From: Aromatoleum evansii
GTDB lineage: Bacteria; Pseudomonadota; Gammaproteobacteria; Burkholderiales; Rhodocyclaceae
Length of the DNA stretch: 34,620 nucleotides
Reading direction: 5' to 3'
NCBI RefSeq assembly: GCF_012910805.1
Contig: NZ_WTVK01000058.1
Span: forward strand, 1 to 34,620
Positions 15,993-24,216 of this stretch are shown here, piece after piece. The notes beneath the pieces are model-generated. The model had not been told where the DNA came from. It searched no databases and worked only from the letters and a program-made list of their open reading frames with translations. Position 1 is the stretch's first letter, and every line of letters starts with the position of its first letter. The position numbers were made by a program, and so were the translations under genes.

Positions 15993-16703
15993 CTACCACG
16001 AAATCGGCTCACAGTCGCGGAAGAAGCCGCCGCTCGGCCCGTCGTCGGGCAAGGTCGCAGCCCACACCACGACTTCGACGCCCTCCTCGGGCAGGCGCGG
16101 CGCCTCCGGCCCGCCGAGATCCGTGCGGCACCAGCCCGGGCACACCGAATTGACCTTGATCCGCGTCCCCGCGAGCTCCGCCGCGAGGATGCGCGTCAGC
16201 GCGTTGAGCGCCGTCTTCGACATGCGATAGGCGGGCGTGCCCGCATCCATTTCCGCCAGCTGTCCCATGCTCGAGGCGACATTGACGATCCGCCCCGCGC
16301 GGCTCGCTCGCATCAGCGGCAGCAGCGCCTGCGTGAGGCGCAGCGTCCCGACCAGGTTCGTCTCCAGCGTCTCGCGCAGCTGTTCGAGCGGCAGCTCGAG
16401 GATGCTGGTCGAATGGCGGTCGATCAGGATGCCGGCGTTGTTGACGAGCACGTCGACGCGACCGAAGCGCGCCGCGATCCAGTCGCGCAGCGCGATCACC
16501 GATGCATCGTCGGTGATGTCGAGCTGATGCGGTTCGATGACGTGGCCGCTGAGGGCGAGCTTGGAGCGCAGCGGCTCCAGGTCCTCCGGGTTGCGCGCCG
16601 TGGCAACCACCAGATGCCCGTCCATCGTCGCGAGCCGGTGCGCCGCGGCACGCCCGAGCCCGCGGCTGGCCCCGCTGACGACGGTGATGATGCGCTCTTC
16701 CAT
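15993..16703 (-). CDS. Short-chain dehydrogenase/reductase
   Basis: This is a 236-residue classical SDR. The cofactor loop GASRGLG lies at 11-17, NNAG at 88-91, the catalytic Ser at about 145 and Tyr159-x-x-x-Lys163 (YRMSK). CPGWCRTDLGG after the active site is as in carbonyl reductase-like SDRs. An Arg follows the Gly-rich loop and an AR pair ends beta2, suggesting NADPH. The substrate cannot be told. It is convergent with gluQ (7-base gap) and lies 48 bases downstream of the DUF2789 gene. Confidence 0.87.
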   Translation of the reverse strand: MEERIITVVSGASRGLGRAAAHRLATMDGHLVVATARNPEDLEPLRSKLALSGHVIEPHQLDITDDASVIALRDWIAARFGRVDVLVNNAGILIDRHSTSILELPLEQLRETLETNLVGTLRLTQALLPLMRASRAGRIVNVASSMGQLAEMDAGTPAYRMSKTALNALTRILAAELAGTRIKVNSVCPGWCRTDLGGPEAPRLPEEGVEVVVWAATLPDDGPSGGFFRDCEPISW

Positions 16704-16751
16704 GATGAAACTCCCCGTCCCGCACCGAAGCGCGGCACCTCCGGACGAGCA

Positions 16752-16985
16752 TCAGGAACGCAAGCGGACGTTGAGCTGGTCGACGATCTCGGCCCAGTCC
16801 GCATCCTCCTTCAGCTCCTCGCTGAGGAAGGCCGCCTGCTGCGGCGACCAGAACGGCGCCCGGGCGAGCTCCACGTCGCGCGGCAAGGGCGCATGCGCGG
16901 CGATGAAGCGTTCGATCTCTGCTTCGTCGGAAGGCAGCCCGAGCTGGGCAAACAGATGGCTCATCGTGTGGAGCGGCTGTTCCAT
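16752..16985 (-). CDS. DUF2789 family protein
   Basis: This is a 77-residue acidic protein, MEQPLHTMSHLFAQLGLPSD at the start, then the APFWSPQQAAFLSEELKEDADWAE block. I recognise the pattern as DUF2789, a small cytoplasmic family of unknown function. GGAGGT lies 5 bases before the ATG at 16985, which favours this start over an upstream in-frame ATG at 17030. It is 90 bases downstream of clsB and probably in the same transcript as the SDR. Confidence 0.8.
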   Translation of the reverse strand: MEQPLHTMSHLFAQLGLPSDEAEIERFIAAHAPLPRDVELARAPFWSPQQAAFLSEELKEDADWAEIVDQLNVRLRS

Positions 16986-17064
16986 GGCACACCTCCAGGG
17001 AATGGACGACGCCTGCGCGTCGCCGGACACGCCTTTGGACTTTCACGCCGCGGTCGAGTTCAGC

Positions 17065-17088
17065 CCGGCACGGAATCAGTCGTGCCGG
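17065..17088 (-). other. Hairpin across the clsB stop codon
   Basis: CCGGCACG (17065-17072) and CGTGCCGG (17081-17088) form a perfect 8-bp stem spanning the clsB stop. No T run follows on the minus strand, so it is not a standard terminator. It may protect or separate the mRNA before the DUF2789 gene. Confidence 0.35.
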
Positions 17089-18236
17089 CTGCCGTAGCCG
17101 GCCACGCCGATCGCCAGGCGCACGAGTTGGTACGCCGCCCAGCTCGCGACCCGGCGCAGTCGCGACAGGCGCCCCCAGTCGCCGCTGCGCAGTTCATGCG
17201 CGCCATTCGCGCGCGCGCGCTCGAGGCTCGCGCGCAGACTCGCCGCAAAGCCGGCATCGTCGATCACCACATTTGCCTCGCGGGCGAGCAGCAGACTGAA
17301 CGGATCGATGTTGCTCGACCCCACCGTCGCCCACCGCCCGTCGATCGCGGCCACCTTCGCGTGCAGGACGCTCTGCCGGTATTCGAACAGGCGGATGCCG
17401 CGGGCGAGGAAGAAGGGGTACAGGGCACGCGTCGCGTACAGCAGCATCGGGTGATCCGACACCCCCTGCAGCAGCAGGACCACCTCCACGCCGCGTTCCG
17501 CGGCATCGACCAGCGCCTGGCGGAAGCGCCGCCCGGGGAAGAAATACGCGCACGCGATCACCACCTCGCGCCGGGCCGCACCGATCGCGTCGAGGTAGGC
17601 CTCCTCGATGTCGCGGCGATGGCGCAGGTTGTCCCGGATCAGGAAGCTCGCGCGCACGCTGCCCGCGGGATCGGTGCGCGCCGACGCAAGGAGCGGCTGC
17701 GGGCGCCGCTGCCGCAGCCCGGCCCAGGCAACCAGCCGCCACACGTGATGCACCGAGTGCAGGATGGGCCCGACCAGCGGCCCCTCGACGCGTACCGCGT
17801 AGTCGTAGCGCGGGTGCGGCGGACCGTCGGGCGTCAGGTCGTCGACGATGTTGATGCCGCCGACGAAGGCCACGCGTCCGTCGATGACGGCGAGCTTGCG
17901 ATGCAGGCGGCGCAAGCGGTGGCGCCGCATCGCGAAGACGCGCAGCTCGCGCCGGTAAATCTGCACGCTCACACCGCTCGCGACCAGCCCCGGCATCAGC
18001 GAGCGCACGAAGCTGCGGCCGCCGAAGCCGTCCACCAGTACGCGTACCGCGACGCCGCGCGCGGCCGCACGGGCCAGCGCGGCCGCGACGCGCGCGCCGG
18101 CCTCGTCGTTCTCGAAGATATAGGTTTCGAGGAAGATCTCCCGCCCGGCGCATTCGATCTCCTGCAGCAAGGCCGGGAAATAATCGGCGCCGTTCTCGAG
18201 CAGGGTGATCGCATTGCCGCCGACGAAGGCGCTCAC
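17076..18236 (-). CDS. clsB: Cardiolipin synthase B-like phospholipase D family protein
   Basis: The 386-residue protein has two HKD motifs: His112-x-Lys114-x4-Asp119 in HRKLAVIDGRVAFVGG, and His292-x-Lys294-x4-Asp299 in HAKVAAIDGRWATVGSSN. There is no N-terminal membrane pair, so it resembles ClsB (YbhO) more than ClsA. ClsB joins phosphatidylglycerol with another lipid to make cardiolipin at the inner membrane. The GTG at 18236 overlaps the stop of the ybhP-like gene (GTGA). The pairing with ybhP is the same as in E. coli and strengthens the call. Confidence 0.9.
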   Translation of the reverse strand: MSAFVGGNAITLLENGADYFPALLQEIECAGREIFLETYIFENDEAGARVAAALARAAARGVAVRVLVDGFGGRSFVRSLMPGLVASGVSVQIYRRELRVFAMRRHRLRRLHRKLAVIDGRVAFVGGINIVDDLTPDGPPHPRYDYAVRVEGPLVGPILHSVHHVWRLVAWAGLRQRRPQPLLASARTDPAGSVRASFLIRDNLRHRRDIEEAYLDAIGAARREVVIACAYFFPGRRFRQALVDAAERGVEVVLLLQGVSDHPMLLYATRALYPFFLARGIRLFEYRQSVLHAKVAAIDGRWATVGSSNIDPFSLLLAREANVVIDDAGFAASLRASLERARANGAHELRSGDWGRLSRLRRVASWAAYQLVRLAIGVAGYGSRHD

Positions 18237-18982
18237 CCGGCGGGCTCCAGTTCCGCGGTCAGTGCGGCGTGATCGGAAATGCGTGACCAGGGAGGCCCGG
18301 AATGCACCGCTGCCTGCGTCACCGCGAAGCCCCGCACGTAGATGCGATCGAGCCGGAACACCGGCATCTTGCTCGGGAAGCTGCGCGGCGGGCGGCCGCG
18401 TCCGGCATCGAACGCATCGCGGACGCGCAGGCGCTCGACCAGCAGGTCCTGCGCCCGGTTGCGCCAGTCGTTGAAGTCGCCCGCGATGATCAGCGGCGCG
18501 CCGTCCGGCGCCAGCCGCTCCATGCGATCCGCGAGCGCCTCCATCTGCCGCCGCCGGCTGCCCGCGAAGAGCCCCAGGTGCGCACACACGCAGTGCACCG
18601 GCTGCGCCATGCCGGGCACCTGCACCTCGCAATGCAGCAGCCCGCGACGCTCGAAGCGGTGGTCGGAGACGTCCTGATTGCTCGCCGAAACGATGGGGAA
18701 GCGGCTCAGGATCGCGTTGCCGTGGTGGCCGTGGTCATACACGGCGTTGCCGCCGTAGGCCGTCTGGTGCCACACGTCCTGGGCGAGGAACTCGTGCTGC
18801 GGGGGCTCGGGCCAGTTCGCATGACGGCTCGCGTGCCCCAGATGCAGGCCCTGGACCTCCTGCAGGAACACGAGGTCGACATCGAGGCTACGCAGGCGGT
18901 CGCGCAGCTCGTGGATTACCATGCGGCGATTGAACTGCGAGAAGCCCTTGTGGATGTTGTAGGTGCAGATGCGCAGCTTCAT
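18233..18982 (-). CDS. ybhP: Endonuclease/exonuclease/phosphatase family protein (YbhP-like)
   Basis: The 249-residue protein has the DNase I-like fold motifs in order: TYNIHKGFS, VFLQEVQG with the metal-binding Glu, HCVCAHLGL, AGDFNDW and SDHAAL near the end. Its substrate is unknown; the fold covers nucleases and phospholipid or inositol phosphatases. Coupling with clsB suggests a role in phospholipid metabolism. It starts 22 bases after nadA and is probably in the same transcript. Confidence 0.85.
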   Translation of the reverse strand: MKLRICTYNIHKGFSQFNRRMVIHELRDRLRSLDVDLVFLQEVQGLHLGHASRHANWPEPPQHEFLAQDVWHQTAYGGNAVYDHGHHGNAILSRFPIVSASNQDVSDHRFERRGLLHCEVQVPGMAQPVHCVCAHLGLFAGSRRRQMEALADRMERLAPDGAPLIIAGDFNDWRNRAQDLLVERLRVRDAFDAGRGRPPRSFPSKMPVFRLDRIYVRGFAVTQAAVHSGPPWSRISDHAALTAELEPAG

Positions 18983-19004
18983 GCTCCGGCCTCCGCACCG
19001 TCGG

Positions 19005-20105
19005 TCACGACACCGCCAGCATCCGGTCCAGCGCCACCTTGGCGAGTTCGGCCTCGTGCGGCGGCACCTGGATGTGATTGACGATCCTGCCGTCGGCGAG
19101 GTTCTCCAGCGTCCACGCCAGATGCTGCGGATCGATGCGCTGCATCGTCGAGCACATGCACACCGTCGGCGCCATGAACTGCACGATCTTGCCGTCCGGC
19201 TTCACTTCCTCGGCCAGGCGATTGACCAGGTTCAGCTCCGTGCCGACCAGCCAGTGCGTGTTCGGCGCCGCATTCTTGATCACGTTGATGATGTACTCGG
19301 TCGAACCGACGTAGTCCGAATTCACGCACACCTCGAGGCTGCTTTCCGGGTGCGAGATCACCAGGCCCTCGGGATGCTGCATGCGCCAGCGGCGGATATG
19401 GCTTTCCTGGAACATCTGGTGCACCGAGCAGTGCCCCTTCCACAGCAGGATCTTCGCATTGCGGATCTGCTCCGGCGTGAGGCCGCCGTATTCCAGGTCG
19501 GGATCCCACACCACCATCTGCTCGAGCGGGATGCCCTTCTTGTAGCCGGTCCAGCGCCCCAGATGCTGGTCGGGGAAAAACAGCACCTTCTCGCGCTGCG
19601 CGAAGGCCCAGTCGAGGATCACCGGCGCGTTCGTCGAGGTGCACACGATGCCGCCGTGCTCGCCGCAGAAGGCCTTCAGGTCGGCCGCCGAGTTGATGTA
19701 GGTCACCGGCGTGATGAGCGTGTCCGGCGTGCCGAGCACTTCGCGCAACTCGCGCCAGCAGCGCTCCACCTTGGCGAGGTTCGCCATGTCCGCCATCGAG
19801 CAGCCGGCCGCGAGGTCGGGCAGGATGGCCTTCTGGTGCGGCTGCGACATGATGTCGGCCACCTCGGCCATGAAATGCACGCCGCAGAACACGATGAATT
19901 CGGCGTCGGTCTGCGAGGCGAGCCGCGACAGCTTCAGCGAGTCGCCGGTGAGGTCGGCGTGCTGGTACACGTCGGCACGCTGGTAGTGATGGCACAGCAG
20001 CACGGCGCGCTCGCCCAGGCGGGCACGTGCGGCACGAATGCGCTCCTGGGCCTCGTCGTCGCGCAAGGCATTGAAACGGTCGAAACTGATGGTCGCGGTC
20101 TGCAT
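19005..20105 (-). CDS. nadA: Quinolinate synthase
   Basis: NadA condenses iminoaspartate with dihydroxyacetone phosphate to quinolinate in NAD synthesis and needs a 4Fe-4S cluster. The likely ligands are Cys102 (AGCSMADM), the Cys of GHCSVH and a Cys of TVCMCS. Other family blocks are CHHYQRADVYQ, FCGVHFMAE and HPESSLEVC. From ATG 20105 it has 366 residues; ATGs at 20138 and 20135 would add about 11. I prefer 20105 because a hairpin lies immediately upstream of the longer forms, but the ribosome binding site is weak either way. nadB is not in the window. Confidence 0.95.
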   Translation of the reverse strand: MQTATISFDRFNALRDDEAQERIRAARARLGERAVLLCHHYQRADVYQHADLTGDSLKLSRLASQTDAEFIVFCGVHFMAEVADIMSQPHQKAILPDLAAGCSMADMANLAKVERCWRELREVLGTPDTLITPVTYINSAADLKAFCGEHGGIVCTSTNAPVILDWAFAQREKVLFFPDQHLGRWTGYKKGIPLEQMVVWDPDLEYGGLTPEQIRNAKILLWKGHCSVHQMFQESHIRRWRMQHPEGLVISHPESSLEVCVNSDYVGSTEYIINVIKNAAPNTHWLVGTELNLVNRLAEEVKPDGKIVQFMAPTVCMCSTMQRIDPQHLAWTLENLADGRIVNHIQVPPHEAELAKVALDRMLAVS

Positions 20106-20143
20106 CGTCTTCGGTATTTCTGTCGCAAGAATCATCAATCAAA

Positions 20144-20158
20144 CCGGCAGCGTGCCGG
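20144..20158 (-). terminator. Weak terminator-like hairpin between the rhodanese gene and nadA
   Basis: On the minus strand CCGGCA, a 3-base loop and TGCCGG are followed by TTTGATT. The stem is short (6 bp) and the T tract broken. It could reduce read-through from the rhodanese gene or structure the nadA leader. Confidence 0.35.
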
Positions 20159-20184
20159 CGGTTCAAACGGGCGAACGGGCGCGT

Positions 20185-20637
20185 TCAGCCCTGCTGCCAG
20201 GGCAGCCCGGCGTGGCGCCAGCCGCCGATGCGGTTGCGCTGGCCGTTCGCATCGCGGTCGCCCTCGAATCCCTCGAGCACGTTGTAGCAGCTCTGGTAAC
20301 CGGCCTCGGTCGCGGCGCGCGCCGCCTTGTCCGAGCGCGCCCCCGAACGGCACAGGAACATCACCAGCGCCTCGGGGTCGACCTCGCGCTTGAACTGCGC
20401 GAGGAAGTGCGCGTTGGGCACATTGCCCGGATAGCTCATCCACTCGATCTCGACCGCACCGGGCACGCGACCGACCCAGTCCCATTCGGCACGCGTACGC
20501 ACGTCGACCAGCTTCGCGCCGGGCGCGAGCCGCCACACCTCGCAGGCCTCGGCCGGGGTGAACGCGCCCGCGTACGGGAGCTTCATCTCCTGCGCACGCT
20601 GCTGGGCGAGGCGGAGCAGGTCGGTCAACTTTCCCAT
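20185..20637 (-). CDS. Rhodanese-like domain protein
   Basis: This is a single rhodanese domain of 150 residues. KLVDVRTRAEWDWVGRVPGAVEIEW is the CDC25-type strand-loop. MFLCRSGARS carries the active-site Cys in a 6-residue loop, and a C-terminal IGGWRHAGLPW follows. Sulphur transfer or relay is likely; no signal peptide is seen, so it acts in the cytoplasm. ATG 20637 is chosen because GGATGGA sits just before it; an ATG three codons upstream (20646) is possible. It is divergent from the cation transporter, with the two starts about 60 bases apart. Confidence 0.88.
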   Translation of the reverse strand: MGKLTDLLRLAQQRAQEMKLPYAGAFTPAEACEVWRLAPGAKLVDVRTRAEWDWVGRVPGAVEIEWMSYPGNVPNAHFLAQFKREVDPEALVMFLCRSGARSDKAARAATEAGYQSCYNVLEGFEGDRDANGQRNRIGGWRHAGLPWQQG

Positions 20638-20697
20638 TGCATCCATCCGGATAGAATTGCTCGATCGGAACCTGAGTATACCCATACCGCTGGCGCC

Positions 20698-21876
20698 ATG
20701 GACCACCCGACATCAGGCAAGTCGCGCGGAAGCCCCCCCGACGAGGCACGCAGCCGCGGCATCCAGCGCGTCGCGCTCGTCGCGATCGCCACGAACACCG
20801 CGCTAACCATCGGCCAGATCGCGGTCGGACTGTTCGCCAACGCCTTCAGTCTCGTCGCCGACTCCGCGCACACGCTGTCCGACCTGTTCACCGATCTCCT
20901 CGTCTTGCTGGCCGGGCGACGCGGCGCCGAACCGGCCGACCGCGACCACCCCTACGGCCACGGGCGCATCGAGACGGCCGTCTCGCTGCTCCTCGGGCTC
21001 GTGCTCGCCGGCGTGGGCATGGGCTTCCTGTGGAGTTCGGGCCTGCGCCTGCAGCACATGGACGCGGCCCTGCCACTGCACCCGGCCGCACTCGGCATGG
21101 CGCTCGCGACCCTCGTCGCGAAGGAGCTCCTGTTCCGCTACACCCTCACCGCGAGCCGGCGGCTGAAGGCGCCCGTGCTCGAAGCCAACGCCTGGCACGC
21201 GCGCTCGGACGCTGCATCCTCGCTGGTCGTCGCCGCAGGCATCGGCGGCGGCCTGGCCGGCTACCCATTTCTCGAACCACTCGCGGCCGCGGTCGTCGGC
21301 TTCCTGATCCTGCACATGGGAGTGAGACTCGGATGGAAGGCCGTGCGCGAACTCATCGACACCGGCCTGTCGGAGCAGGACGTGGCACGCATCCGCGACA
21401 CCATCCGTGCGACCCCGGGCGTCATCGGCCTGCACGACCTGCGCACCCGCCGCATGGCCGACCGCGTGCTGTGCGACGCCCACATCCAGGTCGACCCGCG
21501 CATCACCGTGTCCGAAGGGCACCAGATATCCGACACCGTGTACTTCCGCGTGCGCGCCGCACACCCCGAAGTGCGGGAGGTCCTGGTGCATGTGGATGCC
21601 GAGAACGATGCGGCGATGCAGGGCACCGGGCTCGCGCCGCTGCCCGAACGCACCGAAATCGTGCATACCCTCGAAACCCTTTTCGACCGCCCGCTCGCGA
21701 CACCTCCGCGCGTGTTGATCCACTACCTCGGCGACCGTATCGAGGCCGAGGTGATCCTCGGCGCGACCGACCTCGACGGCATCCCCCGCGACGAGCTGCG
21801 CCTGCGCATCGACACGCTGCTCGCCGAACGTCCGCACTACCGCACCATCACCATTCTGGGCAGGATTGCACCATGA
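20698..21876 (+). CDS. Cation diffusion facilitator family transporter
   Basis: The 392-residue CDF protein has about six membrane segments in the first 215 residues. Metal-site motifs are ADSAHTLSDLFTD in TM2, DHPYGHGRIE in the loop and HARSDAASS in TM5. A cytoplasmic C-terminal domain (about 215-300) has the usual LHDLRTRRMADRVLCDAHIQVDP pattern. A further tail of about 80 residues repeats a similar alpha-beta fold. The Asp/His pattern (DxxxD in TM2, HxxxD in TM5) fits efflux of Fe2+, Zn2+ or Mn2+, so the metal is undecided. Its stop codon lies inside the first NtrC box of the glnA control region. Confidence 0.88.
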   Translation: MDHPTSGKSRGSPPDEARSRGIQRVALVAIATNTALTIGQIAVGLFANAFSLVADSAHTLSDLFTDLLVLLAGRRGAEPADRDHPYGHGRIETAVSLLLGLVLAGVGMGFLWSSGLRLQHMDAALPLHPAALGMALATLVAKELLFRYTLTASRRLKAPVLEANAWHARSDAASSLVVAAGIGGGLAGYPFLEPLAAAVVGFLILHMGVRLGWKAVRELIDTGLSEQDVARIRDTIRATPGVIGLHDLRTRRMADRVLCDAHIQVDPRITVSEGHQISDTVYFRVRAAHPEVREVLVHVDAENDAAMQGTGLAPLPERTEIVHTLETLFDRPLATPPRVLIHYLGDRIEAEVILGATDLDGIPRDELRLRIDTLLAERPHYRTITILGRIAP

Positions 21877-21883
21877 CAGTGCG
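21867..21883 (+). promoter_or_regulatory. NtrC binding site 1 upstream of glnA
   Basis: TGCACCATGACAGTGCG fits the NtrC pattern GCAC-N7-GTGC. It overlaps the stop of the cation transporter gene and is about 210 bases upstream of the sigma-54 promoter. Its centre is 31 bases (about three helical turns) from site 2, as expected for tandem enhancer boxes. Confidence 0.75.
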
Positions 21884-21897
21884 CGCATCGCACATTG

Positions 21898-21914
21898 CGC
21901 ACACTTTCGGTGCA
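21898..21914 (+). promoter_or_regulatory. NtrC binding site 2 upstream of glnA
   Basis: CGCACACTTTCGGTGCA keeps GCAC-N7-GTGC with a strong right half (GGTGCA) and a weaker left half. With site 1 it forms the likely enhancer for glnA. Confidence 0.72.
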
Positions 21915-22069
21915 TTCTGATGATATTCCGCCATCCCGCCCTGGCTTCGCGCACGCCCCAGCCTCTCCCGCCCCGGCGCAACCACCGCCGCATCGCCCGC
22001 GTACACGCGCGTCCGCGATACGCGCGCCCGCCCTTGTGGCACAATGCCCGACAACGTCGAACTTGCGCA

Positions 22070-22086
22070 TGGCACGGATACTGCTT
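22070..22086 (+). promoter_or_regulatory. Sigma-54 promoter of glnA
   Basis: TGGCACGGATACTGCTT has GG (22071-22072) and GC (22083-22084) exactly 10 bases apart, close to the consensus TGGCACG-N4-TTGCW. The predicted start of transcription is near 22096, giving a leader of about 57 bases before the glnA ATG. Two NtrC boxes lie 155-215 bases upstream. Confidence 0.85.
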
Positions 22087-22152
22087 ACATCCGCTCCATC
22101 GGAAGTTTCCGTCACCAACAACCGCTTTCGCCTCTTTTCACCAGGAGTGAAT

Positions 22153-23562
22153 ATGAACGCTCAAGACGTCATGAAGATGATCCAGGAAAACGAAGTCCGC
22201 TTCGTCGACCTGCGCTTTACCGATACCCGTGGCAAGGAACACCACGTCGGCCTGCCCGTTTCGGCGTTCGAGGAAGATCACTTCGAGCACGGCCACCCCT
22301 TCGACGGCTCCTCGCTGGCCGGCTGGAAGGGCATCCAGGCCTCCGACATGATCCTCCTGCCGGAAGCCCGCACCGCCTACATCGACCCGTTCTTCGACGA
22401 AACCACCCTCGTCCTGACCTGCGACGTCATCGAGCCGTCCGACGGCAAGGGCTACGACCGCGACCCGCGCTCGATCGCCAAGCGCGCCGAGGCCTACCTG
22501 AAGAGCACCGGCCTGGGCGACACCGCCTTCTTCGGCCCGGAACCCGAATTCTTCATCTTCGACGCCGTCGAGTGGTCCGTCGACATGTCGGGCGTGTATA
22601 GCAAGATCATCTCGGAAGAAGCCGCGTGGTCGACCGCCGACAAGTTCGAAGGCGGCAACACCGGCCACCGTCCGCGCGTCAAGGGCGGCTACTTCCCGGT
22701 TCCCCCGGTCGACAGCCTGAACGACGTTCGCGCCGCCATGGTGCTCGCGCTCGAAGCCGCCGGCGTACCCGTCGAAGTGCATCACCACGAAGTCGCGAAC
22801 GCCGGCCAGTGCGAGATCGGCACCAAGTTCAGCACGCTGACCCAGCGCGCCGACTGGACCCAGATCCTCAAGTACATCGTGCATAACGTCGCGCACCAGT
22901 ACGGCAAGACCGCGACCTTCATGCCGAAGCCCATCGTCGGCGACAACGGCTCGGGCATGCACGTTCACCAGTCGATCTGGAAGGACGGCCAGAACCTGTT
23001 CGCGGGCAACGGCTACGCCGGCCTGTCGGAAACCGCCTTGTACTACATTGGCGGCATCATCAAGCACGCTCGCGCGCTGAACGCGATCACCAACCCGGGC
23101 ACCAACTCGTACAAGCGCCTCGTGCCGCACTACGAAGCCCCGACCAAGCTGGCCTACTCGGCACGCAACCGTTCGGCCTCGATCCGCATCCCCTACACCG
23201 CCAACCCGAAGGGCCGCCGCATCGAAGCGCGCTTCCCGGATCCCCTGGCCAACCCGTACCTGTGCTTCGCTGCGCTGATGATGGCCGGCCTGGACGGCAT
23301 CCAGAACAAGATCCACCCGGGCGATCCGGCCGACAAGAACCTGTACGACCTGCCGCCGGAAGAGGATGCACTGATCCCGACCGTGTGCACCAGCCTCGAC
23401 CAGGCGCTCGAGTACCTCGACAAGGACCGCGAATTCCTGACCCGTGGCGGCGTGTTCTCGAACGACTTCATCGATGCGTACATCGCGCTGAAGATGGAAG
23501 AAGTCGACCGCATGCGCATCACCACCCACCCGGTGGAATTCGACATGTACTACAGCCTGTAA
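22153..23562 (+). CDS. glnA: Glutamine synthetase type I
   Basis: GlnA makes glutamine from glutamate, ammonia and ATP, the entry point of ammonia assimilation. The 469-residue protein has the beta-grasp N-terminus ([15 protein letters not shown]), the latch [12 protein letters not shown] and [12 protein letters not shown]. The catalytic [16 protein letters not shown] and [10 protein letters not shown] are also present. The adenylylation Tyr398 sits in NLYDLPPEE, so the enzyme should be controlled by GlnE. AGGAG lies 7-8 bases before the ATG. A sigma-54 promoter and NtrC boxes upstream and a terminator downstream show it is its own transcription unit, upstream of ntrBC. Confidence 0.98.
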   Translation: MNAQDVMKMIQENEVRFVDLRFTDTRGKEHHVGLPVSAFEEDHFEHGHPFDGSSLAGWKGIQASDMILLPEARTAYIDPFFDETTLVLTCDVIEPSDGKGYDRDPRSIAKRAEAYLKSTGLGDTAFFGPEPEFFIFDAVEWSVDMSGVYSKIISEEAAWSTADKFEGGNTGHRPRVKGGYFPVPPVDSLNDVRAAMVLALEAAGVPVEVHHHEVANAGQCEIGTKFSTLTQRADWTQILKYIVHNVAHQYGKTATFMPKPIVGDNGSGMHVHQSIWKDGQNLFAGNGYAGLSETALYYIGGIIKHARALNAITNPGTNSYKRLVPHYEAPTKLAYSARNRSASIRIPYTANPKGRRIEARFPDPLANPYLCFAALMMAGLDGIQNKIHPGDPADKNLYDLPPEEDALIPTVCTSLDQALEYLDKDREFLTRGGVFSNDFIDAYIALKMEEVDRMRITTHPVEFDMYYSL

Positions 23563-23587
23563 TCCCCGGATTGCGCTGAGTCGAAGA

Positions 23588-23614
23588 GGGACGGGCATTG
23601 CCCGTCCCTTTTTT
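23588..23614 (+). terminator. Intrinsic terminator of glnA
   Basis: GGGACGGGC (23588-23596), loop ATT and GCCCGTCCC (23600-23608) form a 9-bp perfect stem followed by six T (23609-23614). It is a textbook terminator 25 bases after the glnA stop. Confidence 0.95.
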
Positions 23615-23696
23615 CTGGGGTCTAATGCCCCACGTATGCGTTGCGGGAGGGCCAGCCGCCACACCGGACGCATCCCAGACTCACCGACCGACGGAC

Positions 23697-24158
23697 ATGC
23701 GAACACTTCCGGTACTGCTCCTTCTGCTCGCATCACCCCTGGCCCAGGCTCAGGTCTTCAAGTGCGTCGACGCCAACGGCGCCGTCACCTACACCAACGA
23801 CCGCAACCAGGGCCGCGGCTGCAAGCAGCTCAGCGACGACCAGGCCGTCTCTTCGGTTCCCGCCCCACCCAAGCGCTCGTCCGCGCAGCCGACGCCGTCG
23901 AACTTCCCCCGCGTCGCCCCTGATGCCCAGCGCGCCCGCGACGACACCCGACGCCAGGTGCTGGAAAAGGAGCTCGCCACCGAGGAAGCCGCCCTTGCCG
24001 AAGCCCAGAAAGCCGTCGCCGAGCAGGAAGGGCGTTACCAGGGCGCAGAGCGTCGGCTGCCTGTCGTCCAGGCCCGCCTGCAACCGCTGCGCGACACGGT
24101 CGAACTGCACCAGCGCAACATCGAGGCCCTCAGGAAGGAACTCGGCAACCTGAAGTAA
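23697..24158 (+). CDS. Exported DUF4124 protein with C-terminal coiled coil
   Basis: The 153-residue protein has a signal peptide (MRTLPVLLLLLASPLAQA, cleavage after about residue 18). A DUF4124 segment follows (VFKCVDANGAVTYTNDRNQGRGC, two Cys). After a Pro/Ser linker there is a long charged helix (about 85-150) with coiled-coil spacing. DUF4124 proteins are periplasmic and of unknown role. The ATG at 23697 is chosen because it begins a perfect signal peptide; upstream in-frame sequence overlaps the glnA terminator. It lies between glnA and ntrB, a place where a DUF4124 gene seems to recur in related bacteria. Confidence 0.82.
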   Translation: MRTLPVLLLLLASPLAQAQVFKCVDANGAVTYTNDRNQGRGCKQLSDDQAVSSVPAPPKRSSAQPTPSNFPRVAPDAQRARDDTRRQVLEKELATEEAALAEAQKAVAEQEGRYQGAERRLPVVQARLQPLRDTVELHQRNIEALRKELGNLK

Positions 24159-24216
24159 GGGGGCGGCTGCCTGGCGTGTTTTTTGCGAGACCCGAGGGGA
24201 TTCCGAGAACACACCC

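Noticed and set aside
24159-24183. Possible terminator between the DUF4124 gene and ntrB (six T)
   Set aside because: The preceding stem would be only three or four base pairs, too weak to list as a terminator.
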